NCBI GenBank assembly: GCA_030844895.1
Contig: CM061234.1
Coordinates: 12,272,043 to 12,336,042 of the forward strand
Direction: 5' to 3'
Length of the DNA stretch: 64,000 nucleotides
Source of the DNA: Ambrosia x helenae
Taxonomy: Eukaryota; Streptophyta; Magnoliopsida; Asterales; Asteraceae
Below the pieces are notes generated by a model. That model was not told where the DNA came from, ran no database searches, and saw only the letters and a program-made list of their open reading frames with translations. Made by a program: the position numbers and the translations under genes. This document shows positions 21,567 through 32,690 of this stretch, piece after piece (within the stretch, counting starts at the first letter, position 1; each line of letters starts with the position of its first letter).

Positions 21567-23165
21567 TTTTTTTTTTACGATAATAGCTTATTAATTAAAC
21601 AAAAGACAACCAATTACAAGTGATACGTAGGTAAACGGGCCACAAGTTGCGCCGCTACCCCTTTTTGTATTGCAAAACCTACTCTATTGAAAATAAAACA
21701 TTGGCCCTTAGCAGCTGGGGAATTACTTTGCATAACTTTCTTCACGCGATCGAGGAGCTTGATTGCTTGCGGGGCCAGCGCTCCAAAAGTATCAAAAGCG
21801 AAGGGCACAAACACATGCTGGTTCTCTAGACAAGCCGCTTCATGTTTATCCACTTTTTTTTCCTCAGCTTTCAAAACTGCCTGCCCAGCCACAAAACCCG
21901 AATCCCGAAGTCCCACCAATGGGGATACCCCAGTCAGGTCAACACACGCATGCTTGCCTTGCGCCCATCCGAACACAAGAACATCCGCTGGCCTCAATGT
22001 GGACCGCCCGTCACGTGGGTCCGTCAAGAAATTCACGGGGGCCTCTTTTTTGGCTGAAATCCCTGCCCTTCGTAAAACATCCCATAGAACGTCTCTAACC
22101 AGGTCATGTCTGTATTTAAAGCCTGGCAGCTCCTTACAATGTAGGGCGTGTTCTCCAAACTTGTCCAAGCGTGTTTTTTTACAGATCGGACACGGTTCGT
22201 CGACGGGAAACATGGGAATCATCAGTCGGTATTTGAGAACCGCCCGATATTCGATAGCCGACATATGTTGCCCTAGTCCGTCAATTGGGAGCGTAGTGAG
22301 GAAATCTTGAGCATGGGCCTCTTTAAGACATTCAAACACCGCTTTCTGGCGCGAAGACATGTTAAACTCCTCCTCCATAGACTGCATGGCTTTACAGTTA
22401 AACGCACTCGCCAAGATTTTCTGAGGCTTTTTGGGGGCGGTGTCTTTATCTGTAAAGCCGCCCACATCTACATTGGGGAGAGAGCTGCGAATGTTGTCCA
22501 ATGCGAGGTTATAGTCATCGTCCATCCCAACCACCCCGCTGTTCCTTAGTATATGTTCCTGTAGTTTCCAAGACTGCGCCCTAGAAGCCACATACGCATA
22601 TGCGGACACATCTTCCGCCGAGCACAGGCCCAAGCCCCCCGAGCTGATCGGTAAGGACGCCAACCGCCATTGAAGATCCCCAAAAAAACTCCCCCACAAA
22701 CAACGATATCCTCAACAGCACCTCGAAGCCCTTTGTCAAAAATGGATACTGCCTCCCCAACAAAGGTCGGTTGGCACGTTCGAAGCCCAAACAACAGTTT
22801 AGCCACACCCATACATGAGCGTAGCAATAAGAGCTCACTTTGGGGGTCCCGTAATTTCTGCAAAACACCCATCAGTCCAACCGCGCGCTGAGCCCTCTTG
22901 ACTGCCATTGAGCTAATGTAATCCCCATCACGACTAACAGCCCCCCCTAGAAGCTTTACCCTGTTTGTGGTCTTCCGATCTCCTTAGGAAAAATACCGGA
23001 CTTCGCTTTAATACCATTGCATGTTGGCCAAAAGATCTCTGACTTCTTAATATTAAGCATAAGCCCAAACTGGGGACCTTCTGCTCGGATGATGTCTAGG
23101 GCTTTAGCTACTTCTTCGGCCCTGCCTATAATCGTGCCGTCATCCAAATACCACGCATGGAAGGG
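21567..23165 (-). mobile_element. 5'-truncated non-LTR retrotransposon with RLE-like endonuclease
   Basis: The minus strand runs from the reverse-transcriptase active site to a short 3'UTR and an A-run (21567-21576 as T on the plus strand). The loss of everything upstream of the YLDD box together with a 3' A-run is the usual result of incomplete target-primed reverse transcription. No clear target duplication was found. A shorter copy of the same 3' end lies at 58676-58925. Confidence 0.7.
21614..23160 (-). pseudogene. Reverse transcriptase (C-terminal half) plus CCHC finger and restriction-like endonuclease domain
   Basis: Starting near 23160 the frame reads HAWYLDDGTIIG, the RT catalytic box, then GPQFGLMLNIKKSEIFWP. 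After frame changes near 22950 and 22700 it continues with the thumb and connection region. It ends in a 361-residue frame (22699-21614) containing PCPICKKTR...FGEHALHC, a CCHH/CCHC-type finger. This is followed by RHDLVRDVLWDVLRRAG and RSTLRPADVLVFGW...HACVDLTGVSP, an (R)PAD...D.T pattern like the PD-(D/E)XK core of RLE-type LINEs (R2-like order: RT, finger, nuclease). The C-terminus is GVAAQLVARLP. It is broken by at least two frameshifts and lacks the RT fingers. The RLE assignment is inferred from motif order. Confidence 0.65.
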
Positions 23166-23481
23166 TAAATTGCTTTATTCCACACATATTCGATTTCTTC
23201 ATGCATGTAAATTGCTTTATTCCAATTATTTATTAATATATTTCGTTTTCTATTGTGCCTATTAAAACATAAGATTTACAAAATTCCAAATACATCATTG
23301 TCATGTGTTTATTTTATCTACCTTTTGACACAAATTTCATTCAAAACTGTTCGAATCAAATATATAATATATTTATATTAAATCCACAACTTTTTTTTTT
23401 TTCAAATTCTATATATACCATCATAACGAGATTATATGTTCCTTAATTTCTAGATTTTATTAAAACAGGTTCATTTGTTAA

Positions 23482-23772
23482 AGTTAATTACTTGTAAATT
23501 CTAAAAATTTGTAAAATCATTAGACATGTTTATTTTTATTGGTTGGGGAGTGCCCGTAATGAACCAATACCACATGAATTACATAGATATCATTTATTGT
23601 ATTATCGGGACAAGTATTAGCGTTATTTTTATGGTTTTGGATTGATATAAAACATGCTTCAATTTTTTTACAAGATAGGTAATGGTATCTGTACAGTTTG
23701 TTATACGATTTTTTATAGATATAAAACTCCACCGCAATGTGTGCATACGTTTACTAGTTTATATTAAGTTTA
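23482..23772 (+). repeat. Dispersed direct repeat, copy 2
   Basis: This is the partner of 20562-20885 in the same orientation. The two flank the RLE-type LINE fragment at a distance. The surrounding AT-rich sequence 23166-24126 has no gene. Confidence 0.55.
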
Positions 23773-24134
23773 GTTGTTTTTTTTTTTGGCTACTACATGC
23801 TTAAATGTCTTGCTTGTTTATATGAGTTCTTATGAAAATAGATGCTCAGATTATTGTGAATTTGTGATCTGAATTATGCTCATATTTATCATGATGAGCA
23901 GTAGACATTCCAAAAAGGTACTAAAGCAGTAAAATATCAATTAATGGACATTAATACCGATACCGTACCGATAGATTCATTGGTGTTCATTATTTGAATA
24001 ACACTTGAATAACCCGAAATACGGTTTGAAATTGAATAAATAGATCGAATTCGAATATTTGTTTATTCTAATCGAATAAGAACTTAATTAGTTCGTATAA
24101 TAAGTCAAACTCGAACTTAAGTGCCAGTTATTAG

Positions 24135-25431
24135 TAGGGGTGAGCAGAAATCGGTTCTACCCGAAAATACCCGATACCCGGACCGGGAATTACCCGAAAC
24201 CGAACCGATATAATATAGAAATCCTAGTCTTCGGTCCTCATATTATGTAATTGCCGGTTTCGGGTCGGTCTTCGGTCCAGACCCGAGAATACCCGAATAA
24301 TAACTACCCGGACCGAACCTTCTACTTGCTTTACGATTGAACTCTTTGAAACCAGGGAACATGAAAATATTATTTAACTAAGGTTTAGTGGGCGGTTGGT
24401 CATTCCTAAGTTATTTTTCTATATGTTTTTTTTATCACATCTATTGGGCAGAGAGCCACTATAACAATCATGATTTTGCTGATTTTGCTTTTCTTTTTAC
24501 CAGTTGATTCTTTTACCACTAGTTGGTCCTTTTACCATGTAGTAAAGTTAAAAATCATTAACTCTTGTCATTTGTTTTTAAGATGTTTTATTAAATTCTT
24601 TATATTATCCTGATGTGAGTTTTTATACTTTTATAAAAGTTGTATTTTGAGACTCCTTTAAGTATTTATTTTTTTTATATATATTTACACGTTACATTTT
24701 TAAGAAATGAGGCATTAGTTTTCATGTGTCTTTTTAAAATTGATTTTTTTTTTTCATGTAAAACTCTCAAATAATCATCTTTTTACATTGCCTTAAGTTA
24801 GTTTTTTTAACTAAAAAGTTCAATGGTAATACATTTTTTAATTTTTTATTCTTTGAATAAACATTAATAAAACAATTAAGATACGGTCATTTTGTTATCA
24901 CCAAAATAAATAGATTATTTTAATGCCTATTAATAAATGTGTATATGGTTAATTTGGTGTTTCCCAAGGTCAGAAAGAACAAACTTGATTTATTTTATAT
25001 AAACTTGCAAATTTCGAAGTTGGGAAGGAGTTTCATTTTCATTTGGTGGAAGCTTGATTTTTTGAAGTTTTTAAGTTTGGATTAAAGCTTATTTTTATTC
25101 TTCGTCGTCTTCAAAGATCCTCATTCATCAGACCATCTTCATCATCTACTAAACATTGGAGATTCCATCATCCATACATTATTCTTCATCTTTTTCATCA
25201 TATGCGATCTTCATACCAGCACTCTGTTTCATCACCTTATACTTACAGGCTTTACCCCTCATCTCGGTCTCGGTCTACTGTGTAAAACCGAATACCCGAA
25301 TTTGTGTTAGACCGAACCCGACATGTTCACTTAGGTCCAGTCGTCGGTCTTTGATTATATCGATTATCGGTCTTCGGGTCGGGTCGGGTATATCTCGGTT
25401 CGGTCCGGTTACCCTAATATGCTCACCCCTA
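24135..25431. mobile_element. hAT-type element (1.3 kb)
   Basis: The ends are TAGGGGTGAGCA and its complement TGCTCACCCCTA. A perfect 8-bp duplication GTTATTAG flanks it (24127-24134 and 25432-25439). The arms are rich in ACCCGA and TCGGGT words, while the centre is AT-rich and non-coding. No hAT transposase is present. Confidence 0.85.
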
Positions 25432-25666
25432 GTTATTAGATCATGTTCGAATAACCAGAATAACACACACATGATGCAGTCGGGAACATAGACACTAGTA
25501 ATCACATGACTTATTATTTTTTTAAATTAAAAAAGTTATAGGAACACCATACTCAATTACGGAGAATACATATGATCGTTTTCGTGGTGTAATTATTTTT
25601 TTAGATAATATAAGAAAAAGAAATGGCCATTTAAAAAGAGTAGACGTTAATTGGGTCAACAACATG

Positions 25667-26020
25667 CCAATGATCTCCAGCTCAGCTGGTTTGAGGTGGG
25701 AATGTTTCCCTCCTTGGAGAGTTCCTGCCCAGGTTTGGTCTCAGGTTCGAATCTCACGCTCCACTGAAAAAATAACCGCTTGGGTTTGAAAGGAGAAACC
25801 CATGTGATGCTATGAGATTTGATCCTGGGCAGTGGTCGCTTTGCAACACAGGATTTACCGCTTGGTCTCAGGTTTGGTCTCAGGTTCGAATCTCACGCTC
25901 CACTGAAAAAATAACCGCTTGGGTTTGAAAGGAGAAACCCATGTGATGCTATGAGATTTGATCCTGGGCAGTGGTCGCTTTGCAACACAGGATTTACCGC
26001 TGAAACACTAATCTAAAAAA
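25667..26020 (+). mobile_element. tRNA-derived SINE with 18-bp target duplication
   Basis: The head has an A-box-like AGCTCAGCTGGTTTGAG and a B box GGTTCGAATCTCACG near 25744. A body follows, and the tail ends AATCTAAAAAA. The 18-bp sequence AATTGGGTCAACAACATG occurs immediately before (25649-25666) and after (26021-26038), a clear retroposition target duplication. The body contains an internal tandem duplication with a 139-base period (25741 and 25880) that looks identical in both units, so it arose recently. Confidence 0.85.
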
Positions 26021-26444
26021 AATTGGGTCAACAACATGTTTTAAAAAGCTGTAACATGTTAAATGAAAAATCAAATGGACTTCAAATAAGCTTATATGAA
26101 TCGAATTCGAATAAGGTTATGCGAATCGAATTCGAAAACAAATTTCAACACTTTAAAATCAAATAACCCGATTCAAACGGCGAAAGGCCACGATCGCCGC
26201 TAATGCTCAAAATTTGACGCATTGTACAACCATTATTTTGGGTCATCGATTTGATAAGTGATCAAACGGACAGGGGTTGTTCGCACTAGAGGCAATAGAG
26301 GTGAGATATGTCACCGCTAAAAGCCTAAATTCTTGGAGTGATTAGAGTTATTCGGCTCAATAAACACCCTTAATCTTCGGCCTATATTCTTATATGATAT
26401 TTCCGACTCTATTACCAATTTCATCTCTAGTTGCAACTTGTAAC
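26021..26444. other. Intergenic spacer
   Basis: No gene is recognised. The stretch contains short repeated GAATCGAATTCGAA words near 26097-26135. Confidence 0.4.
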
Positions 26445-27588
26445 TAGGCATGCAAACGAACTGAACTTTCAGCAAACAGTTCATGAACCCTTTGGCGGCA
26501 AGTTTTTTTGGGTTCGTTCGTTTAATAAAGGAACGTACATGAACAAAAAGTTTTGTTCGTTTAGTTAAACGAACGAACATGAATAGAGGCCGTGTTTGCT
26601 CTTTTATGTTCGTGAATGTTCAGTAACATGTTCATTTATGTTCGTTTGTGTTCGATAGTTGAATATGGTTTTTAATTTTTATAATGTTTTTTGCATTCTT
26701 TATTTTTTTTATTATTTTACCCAAATAAATAAATAATTTTGTATAAGGTAAGTATATGGCTATATGAGATTAATAAAGTATACTTTTACTATATTCATTA
26801 AATAAATAATTAATGAAGACTTCAGATTTAAGATGCGAGCTTAGTTTTTTTTTTTTTTTTTTTTTTGACACTACTCTATTATGTTTACCAGTATTATGTT
26901 AACTACTAAGTATGTGTGTACAACTCGATTATATTTCGGGTGGATCTAGTTAATTTCTTAATATATGTGAACTCGATGTTATTCGAAAGTTAATATATGT
27001 CCCTTTACGTTTGTTTCCGTTCATGAATACTTCTTATTGTTCATTAATATTCGTTTTTTTTTTTGGCGTTCATGAACAAAATTAGCAAACGAACACGAAT
27101 ATGAGTGTTTTCTTAACAAACGAACATGAATAGAAAATCTTGTTCGATAAGGCTATGGGGTGTGTAGACATGAGAATGTTCATGTCTCAACGCCACCTAG
27201 GATGCCACCTAGGATGGCTCTCATGTTCTCTTGGTTGAGACATGGTAAGGGTGTGGAGACACCACAAGGTCATGTCTCAAATTTATAAACCATTCAATAA
27301 AAACAAAAATACCTAGTGGTTCAAATCAAAAAAAAAAAAAGGAAAAAAGGTGATTGGAGCGTCCATTATGTTCTGAGCGAGACATGGGAGGCGGGGGAAG
27401 AAGGGACGGGGGTAGGGGGTGGTGTAGAGGTGGGGGACGGGGGATAAGGTGGAGGACGGAGGGTGTGGATGTCTGTGCACCGCCTAGCCTAAGTGTTCAT
27501 AAAGTGTTCACAAAACATAATTTTCTTAATAAACGAACACAAAAACAAAACGTCTTATTCATATTAGTTTGGTTTATTTGCAGCACTG
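26445..27588. mobile_element. hAT foldback element, second copy, with nested MITE
   Basis: The left end TAGGCATGCAAACGAACTG matches the MITE at 10421. The right end is GTTTATTTGCAGCACTG at 27588. The flanks CTTGTAAC (26437-26444) and CTTGCAAC (27589-27596) agree at 7 of 8 positions. Arms of GTTCGTTT words surround an AT-rich core with a T-run near 26850. A Harbinger-type MITE was later inserted at 27151-27489. Confidence 0.8.
27151..27489. mobile_element. Tourist-like (PIF/Harbinger) MITE
   Basis: The ends GGCTATGGGGTGTG and CACCGCCTAGCC are imperfect inverted copies. A TAA duplication flanks them (27148-27150 and 27490-27492). The right half is G-rich and opens a spurious frame. The terminus resembles the end of the larger Harbinger-like element at 30793. 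Confidence 0.75.
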
Positions 27589-27767
27589 CTTGCAACCATT
27601 TAACCGTAAATTCGTGATCATTGCACCAAGTAATGCTTCTTCACAACCACATACAGAAAAGTGCACACATGTCATATTCAACAACACATAATAATAATTT
27701 ATAAATAAATCAACTAATAAAAAAACGAGTGAACACTAGAACAATCGAACAATGTTGTTGATAACAA

Positions 27768-27923
27768 GATAAAACACCACAAAATCCTGCCATGTGGCAC
27801 AAACATATCCATATAACACACTATTTCCACAAGCCTCATCCTATCTCCACACCATTTATTCCACATTTCTTGTAAACACTCGGCTCGACTCGTTTACACC
27901 CTTATCTTCAACCAAACACGACC
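27768..27923 (+). promoter_or_regulatory. Ferredoxin promoter and leader
   Basis: A CCATATAACAC stretch near 27809 is the best TATA candidate, and a CT/CA-rich leader follows up to the ATG at 27924. The region is similar to 1-149 ahead of the pseudogene copy, which supports it as the functional upstream unit. Confidence 0.45.
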
Positions 27924-28364
27924 ATGGCAGCCGCAGCCGCAACCGCCTCACTCTCTGCTACCATGGCCACCACCTCCATGTTCCACCGCCAACAACCAGC
28001 AAAAACATCCACTCTCTTCGGCCTTAAACTCAACTCCGGAAGCCGTAACCGTGGTGGCGTAACGATGATGGCAAGCTTCAAGGTGACACTGATCACCCCT
28101 GAAGGCAAGACGGAGTTGGAATGCCCTGATGACTTGTACATTCTTGACCATGCAATGGAGGAAGGTATTGACCTGCCCTACTCATGCAGGGCCGGTTCAT
28201 GCTCGTCTTGTGCCGGTAAAATCGTATCCGGGACCGTTGACCAGTCCGACCAGAGCTTCCTTGATGATGAGCAGATGGACGAAGGGTGGGTGCTTACGTG
28301 CCATGCTTACCCTACCAGTGATGTTGTCATTGAGACCCACAAGGAGGACGAACTTGTGGGTTAA
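27924..28364 (+). CDS. Leaf-type plastid ferredoxin (2Fe-2S)
   Basis: An intact single-exon gene of 146 residues, as usual for plant ferredoxin genes. Residues 1-49 form a Ser/Thr/Ala-rich chloroplast transit peptide ending GVTMM. The mature protein begins ASFKVTLITPEG at residue 50 and is 97 residues long, the normal family length. The four cluster ligands are present: Cys88, Cys93 and Cys96 in CRAGSCSSC, and Cys126 in WVLTC. The acidic C-terminus HKEDELVG is typical of photosynthetic ferredoxins and takes part in docking to FNR. The protein carries electrons from photosystem I to FNR, ferredoxin-thioredoxin reductase, nitrite reductase and other stromal enzymes. The copy at 150-574 is its frameshifted paralogue. 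A TATTAT repeat starts the 3'UTR. Confidence 0.96.
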   Translation: MAAAAATASLSATMATTSMFHRQQPAKTSTLFGLKLNSGSRNRGGVTMMASFKVTLITPEGKTELECPDDLYILDHAMEEGIDLPYSCRAGSCSSCAGKIVSGTVDQSDQSFLDDEQMDEGWVLTCHAYPTSDVVIETHKEDELVG

Positions 28365-29190
28365 GTTTTATTATTATTATTATTATTAATATGTTTGATT
28401 GATTGATATCATGTTACTTTTATGTTATATCAAATTTTGTAATAATGTGACATCTTGTGTGTTTCTTTATTTTAGTTTGGTTTCAAGTTAATGTGTTATA
28501 GTAAATAGCTTCACTAGGTATATATGGTTCGGTTCTTCAGGACCAATTTGTTTTGGGTTGGTCAGTTTTTGGTTGACTCAGTGTTGATAAGGCTGGATGA
28601 GTTGGGAACTAGTTTGCTAGCTCCCTATTCGGGTTTTGCGGGTTCCACGAGGAACACTGCTGTAACCCTCCATCTTGCTAGATGGGATCGAAATCGGGTT
28701 GGTAATTATTAAACCCGTTTCGAGATGATATTATAATATAAAAGGAATTATAATAGTTGTACTTTTTATAGTTTTAAAGTAACTAAAATCGTAATGCAAT
28801 CTGGTTTTTTAACCGGTCCAACTAGGTGACCAGTGAAACATTAGGGTGACCAGCTCGAGCACGTCTAGTTTTCAAAAGGGGAAGGATTGAAGAGGCCAGG
28901 GGGTGCCCTCCCTAGTTTTTTGCTCGATAGTGTAATTTTACTAGTATTTCGTTTGAAAATTTTAATACGTATCGAGTCTCCTCCCCTAATTTAAGGGTCA
29001 TGTGACTTTCAGGACTTCCTACCCTTTCAAAAATTATGTTCAAGCTTCGCCACTCGTAATGTGTCGTTGGATTATTGACTAACGTCACAAATTTCAACCA
29101 AGGAGCATATCGTTTTGTTATATGGGGTGGTCAATCAAGAGGCTATGAACCTTTTAGGTGTCGTTTTATATGTTAACATAACAATTTGTC
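28365..29190. other. Ferredoxin 3' region and spacer
   Basis: The ferredoxin 3'UTR has a (TAT)n stretch, and non-coding sequence follows. The small frame at 28524-28712 has no recognisable homology and was not accepted as a gene. Confidence 0.45.
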
Positions 29191-29370
29191 GTCACTTGGG
29201 TCATAGCCCAGTGGTAACACCAAATGATATTGGAAGAAAGTACCCAGGTTCAAACATGGTGGTAGACATTTAATGGAGTGTAAAAAAAGAGGATGTAAAA
29301 AAGGGTGTGAGAAAGGTGTAAAAAATGGAAAGGAAATTAGCCGCTTAAAAAAAAAAGAAAAAAAATCAAT
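29191..29370 (+). mobile_element. SINE-like element, weak
   Basis: TAGCCCAGTGGTAACAC (A-box-like) and CAGGTTCAAACATGG (weak B box) are followed by an A-rich tail ending near 29360. A short CAATTTG word on both sides may be a target duplication. It is less convincing than the SINE at 25667. Confidence 0.45.
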
Positions 29371-29974
29371 TTGGAAGTAGAAAATAACACAAACATCAAC
29401 TTGGGTCTTCTTTAGGAGTTATGAAAATGGCAACTCAAAACAATCAATCATAATGAGATTGGAGATGGAGATAGAGACCGATAACAAAAAAGGATAAGGC
29501 CGGGGTCTTCACGGATTCATAACGCAATTGGAGATGGAGATAGTGACCAATCATTTTGCTTTTGCAACGGGGTTTGGGACCGTCGTCCACTTTGGTTCGT
29601 TTCTCAATAGTTCTCAAGTTCGAACAAATTCGAATTCCCCCGTTCCCATATCATTCTACTTCTTCATGGCGTCATTGAAAATCATACTTTCGTTGTAACC
29701 ACTAGAGGGGTTCAACTTAATTTGATTGTAAAAACCGGCAAATTTAAGGCACGCCTTGTTTATTTTCCTAAACTTGCCGCTTAAACGAGTCTGTGTCTCA
29801 GTAGGCATTCAGTGCTTCCATTCTTTTGTGGAAGTTGCTTACTCATTTAGACTAAAATTCGGTGCCATTTTGGTAGGTGCCAAAAATTTGTATAGGTTCA
29901 TTTTGCTTCATTAGGGGTTGTAATAATTAAATACTTTGCAAAAAAAATGTAACAATAATAAATTGTAATAAAAA
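29371..29974. other. Spacer, no gene seen
   Basis: A word of about 20 bases around GGAGATGGAGATAG is repeated at 29461 and 29530. No coding feature is supported. Confidence 0.4.
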
Positions 29975-30496
29975 TTAATTAGTAAAGTGATTACCAACAA
30001 TGGGGCATGTGGATGTTTCTAGCCACGCAAGAATCAACGCCTCAATTTCGGTTCCACTCCATGGTTTCTTTGGCATTTTTTGAGACGCCTTCGCCTTGCA
30101 TTTGCCTTTTTTGGTTGGTGGCGATGGTTGCGTTTCCGGAATGACATACTCGTTGTCATCATCATCATCCTCTTCAACGAGGCCCGCTCGAGCTATTGGT
30201 GGTGATGAAGAAGTTGGTTGAGTCAGTGTAAAAGAAGTAGGAAACATATGTGACTTTTGCATTAGATTAAACATATTCAATTGCAAAAGTTGTTGCATTT
30301 GAATTTGACTAAGTTGTTGAAACGCGTTGGAGGAGAATTGTCGGTAGTTCGCAAACGAGGATGGAACCTTCGGCCGATAACATCCTCTAAAACTAAATGG
30401 GATGTTCACGTTTTGATTCGCGTTTCGATTGAGGGTTTGGTTCGGGGTGTTCGGGTTATTTTGGTTGAATTGGTTGAATGGGTTGAAAGGATCCAT
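29975..30496 (-). pseudogene. Harbinger-type Myb/SANT-like protein (ORF1), truncated
   Basis: The N-terminus MDPFNPFNQFN is rich in Asn, Gln and Pro. An acidic run DDDDDNEY and a basic run KKGKCKAKASQK follow, and then PWSGTEIEALILAWLETSTCPIVG, the start of the Myb/SANT-like domain found in plant Harbinger ORF1 proteins (family pattern WT.EED.AL..AW). A candidate splice donor (GTTG followed by GTAATC) lies just after CPIVG. The rest of the domain is not found downstream, so the gene is cut short. In active Harbinger elements this protein partners the transposase in DNA binding and nuclear import. Confidence 0.6.
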
Positions 30497-30793
30497 GTAT
30501 TTTTTTTATTAAAAAAAAAGAGAGGAATGAGAAGAGATTAGAGAGAATTGTGTGTATTTAAGTTTTTTTTTTTTTTTTTTTTAGAAAAAAGCGTTGGATG
30601 TATTTAAAGTTAGAAAATTGTTTTTTATTCAAACGGTCACAATACCGTTGAAAGGGCCCCACAAAAACAATCCCACCAATCAAATCACCTGGCTTGAACG
30701 TCTATTTCTGAACGGTTTGGACGTATGAGACCCTTCAAGGGCGGTGTTGGCCGGGGCTGGACGGTCCTTAAACGTCTCCCACACCTCATAGTC
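29975..30793 (-). mobile_element. PIF/Harbinger-like element, one end
   Basis: On the minus strand the terminus reads GACTATGAGGTGTGGGAGAC, starting at 30793, with TAA outside (30794-30796). This resembles the Tourist MITE end at 27151. A Myb-like ORF starts at 30496. The other terminus and the transposase gene are missing, so this is a truncated copy. Confidence 0.55.
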
Positions 30794-30796
30794 TAA

Positions 30797-31223
30797 CAAA
30801 CATATCTTGAGATTTCATCTAAGGTTGTTCAAGATGTTGCCATCGTTTGTAGACACTTGGTACAAAAGTATTAAAAATATAATTACAAAATAATGTAATT
30901 ATATTTAAATTCACTTTTATTATAAAACTTTTAGTTAATGTTAAAAATGTCTAATGTGCACATCAAATGGCATCTATACTATATTATAAAGCATGAGAGA
31001 AGGATTCCAATCAAATTTAAGTAATTACAACATATAATGCATATGATACAATAACTTAATGAAGGTAGTAAAGGGGCGAAGCTGTCTTTTTACATTAACA
31101 GTTAAGTTGATTATGAAATAATAATTAGTGACTATCCATGTTTCTAATTCCTTTATAAATTATTAGTGACTATTCATGTTTCTAACTCCTTTATCTTATT
31201 TATGTCTATACCTTCTATTGGAG

Positions 31224-31226
<3 letters not shown>
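30797..31226. other. AT-rich spacer with local duplication
   Basis: A block of about 50 bases (TTAGTGACTATCCATGTTTC and following) is repeated at 31127 and 31167, and again right of the next element at 36930. The TA microsatellite that follows therefore lay inside an older repeat. Confidence 0.5.

Positions 31227-31270
<44 letters not shown>
31227..31270. repeat. (TA)n microsatellite, left flank
   Basis: This run of TA borders the inverted-repeat element. The matching right run is 36844-36911. Confidence 0.9.
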
Positions 31271-31272
<2 letters not shown>

Positions 31273-31509
31273 AATAAGATCAAATAGGAACCAATCCCCT
31301 AGTTAGGAACTTAGGAACCAATCCTAGCCATCCATCCTTGATTTTGATCTAAAGGATATAAGGGTAATTAGACATCTAATTAATTATCTTTTATTTTTGT
31401 TAACTGCATAAAATTATACACACTTCCATAAAATTATACATCCATTTCATTCTCCTTTTGATCTTTCCTTTCTCATCGATTAATTCACAGGTACGCAATT
31501 TTTTTTTCT

Positions 31510-31750
31510 CACTTGTTTTTTTTCTTTTGTTTATTAATTGCGATTTATCATATGATCATTTCATAAATTTGTGTTATTATTTTAAAGATTCACTTGTTTT
31601 CTTTTTCTTTTGTTTATTAGTTGCGATCTATCATATGATCGTTTATTAATTGCAATTATCATATGATCATTTCATAAATTTGTGTTATTAGTTTAAGGAT
31701 TCACTTGTTTTTTTCTTTTGTTTATTAATTGCGATTTATCATATTGGATT
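31510..31750 (+). repeat. Imperfect ~110-bp tandem repeat
   Basis: The block TTTATTAATTGCGATTTATC, then ATATGATCATTTCATAAATT and on to GATTCACTTG, occurs about 2.5 times in a row. The function is unknown. Confidence 0.6.
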
Positions 31751-31898
31751 CGTGGTATTTGTATATGGTTTAATTCCATGTATGTAGATATGTATATATA
31801 TGTGAAGGGGACACCAAATCTGCTGATTTGTATTTTTTTTTTTGCGAAATAGCAGTTTTTGGATTGCCCAGATTCAGTTTTCGAAGTACACTTCGAAT

Positions 31899-32690
31899 TA
31901 TACACTAGTGTATATTTTGCGAAATACTTGTCTTGGATTATACAGTTCATCTTTTTTCACGTACAAAATTGTAATTATACACTGGTGTATTACTTAGTGT
32001 TATTCGTTGAAGCACACAGATACAATTAGATTTCGTCTTAGTTTATTAGGTTGTTATACACTAGTGTATATTTGCTGAAACTTACAGATACAATAATTTT
32101 TTTTGAAGCGTACAGATACAATAACATTAACTATACACAGGTGTATATTAGTTATAAAATATTGGTTAATTAAGTTCTAATGTACATTTTTTATTGTAGG
32201 TTCCTCGTCCAGCAAAGTATATGAGTCTCCTGGTGGGACGAGATATTGGACGCATGTTGTACCAGACATAATATACACTGACGTATAGTTGTTGAATATT
32301 ATGGTACAGTACAATGTTTTTTGTATCATTAATTGGACTATACACTGATGTATAATTGTTGAAATATGACTATACACTGACGTATAGTTGTTGAATATTA
32401 TGGTACTGTACAATGTTTTTTGTAGCAATAATTGGATTATACACCGATGTATAATTGTTTTGAAATATGACTATACACTGACTTATAGCTATTGAATATT
32501 ATGGTACTGTACAATGGTTTTGTAGGAATAATTTGACTATACACTGATGTATAATTGTTGAAATATGACTATACACTGACGTATAGTTGTTGAAATTTTA
32601 TGGTACTGTACAATGTTTTTGTAGCAATAATTGGATTATACACGGATGTATAATTGTTTTGAATATAACGATACTAAACACTGTTCTATA
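31899..32690. repeat. Left array of ATACA-N4-TGTAT palindromes
   Basis: TATACACTAGTGTATA, a perfect 16-base palindrome, occurs at 31899-31914 and 32055-32070. Variants such as ATACACTGATGTAT and ATACACTGACGTAT recur through the array, partly in a unit of 60-70 bases with TTGTTGAATATTATGGTAC. The array is non-coding. Confidence 0.75.

Noticed and set aside
21687..22310. 207-codon plus-strand frame
   Set aside because: Antisense shadow of the RLE-type LINE frame, which carries recognisable motifs on the minus strand.
31890..32690. Regularly spaced short repeats resembling a CRISPR-like array
   Set aside because: Plant nuclear DNA; repeats are short degenerate palindromes without unique constant-length spacers.
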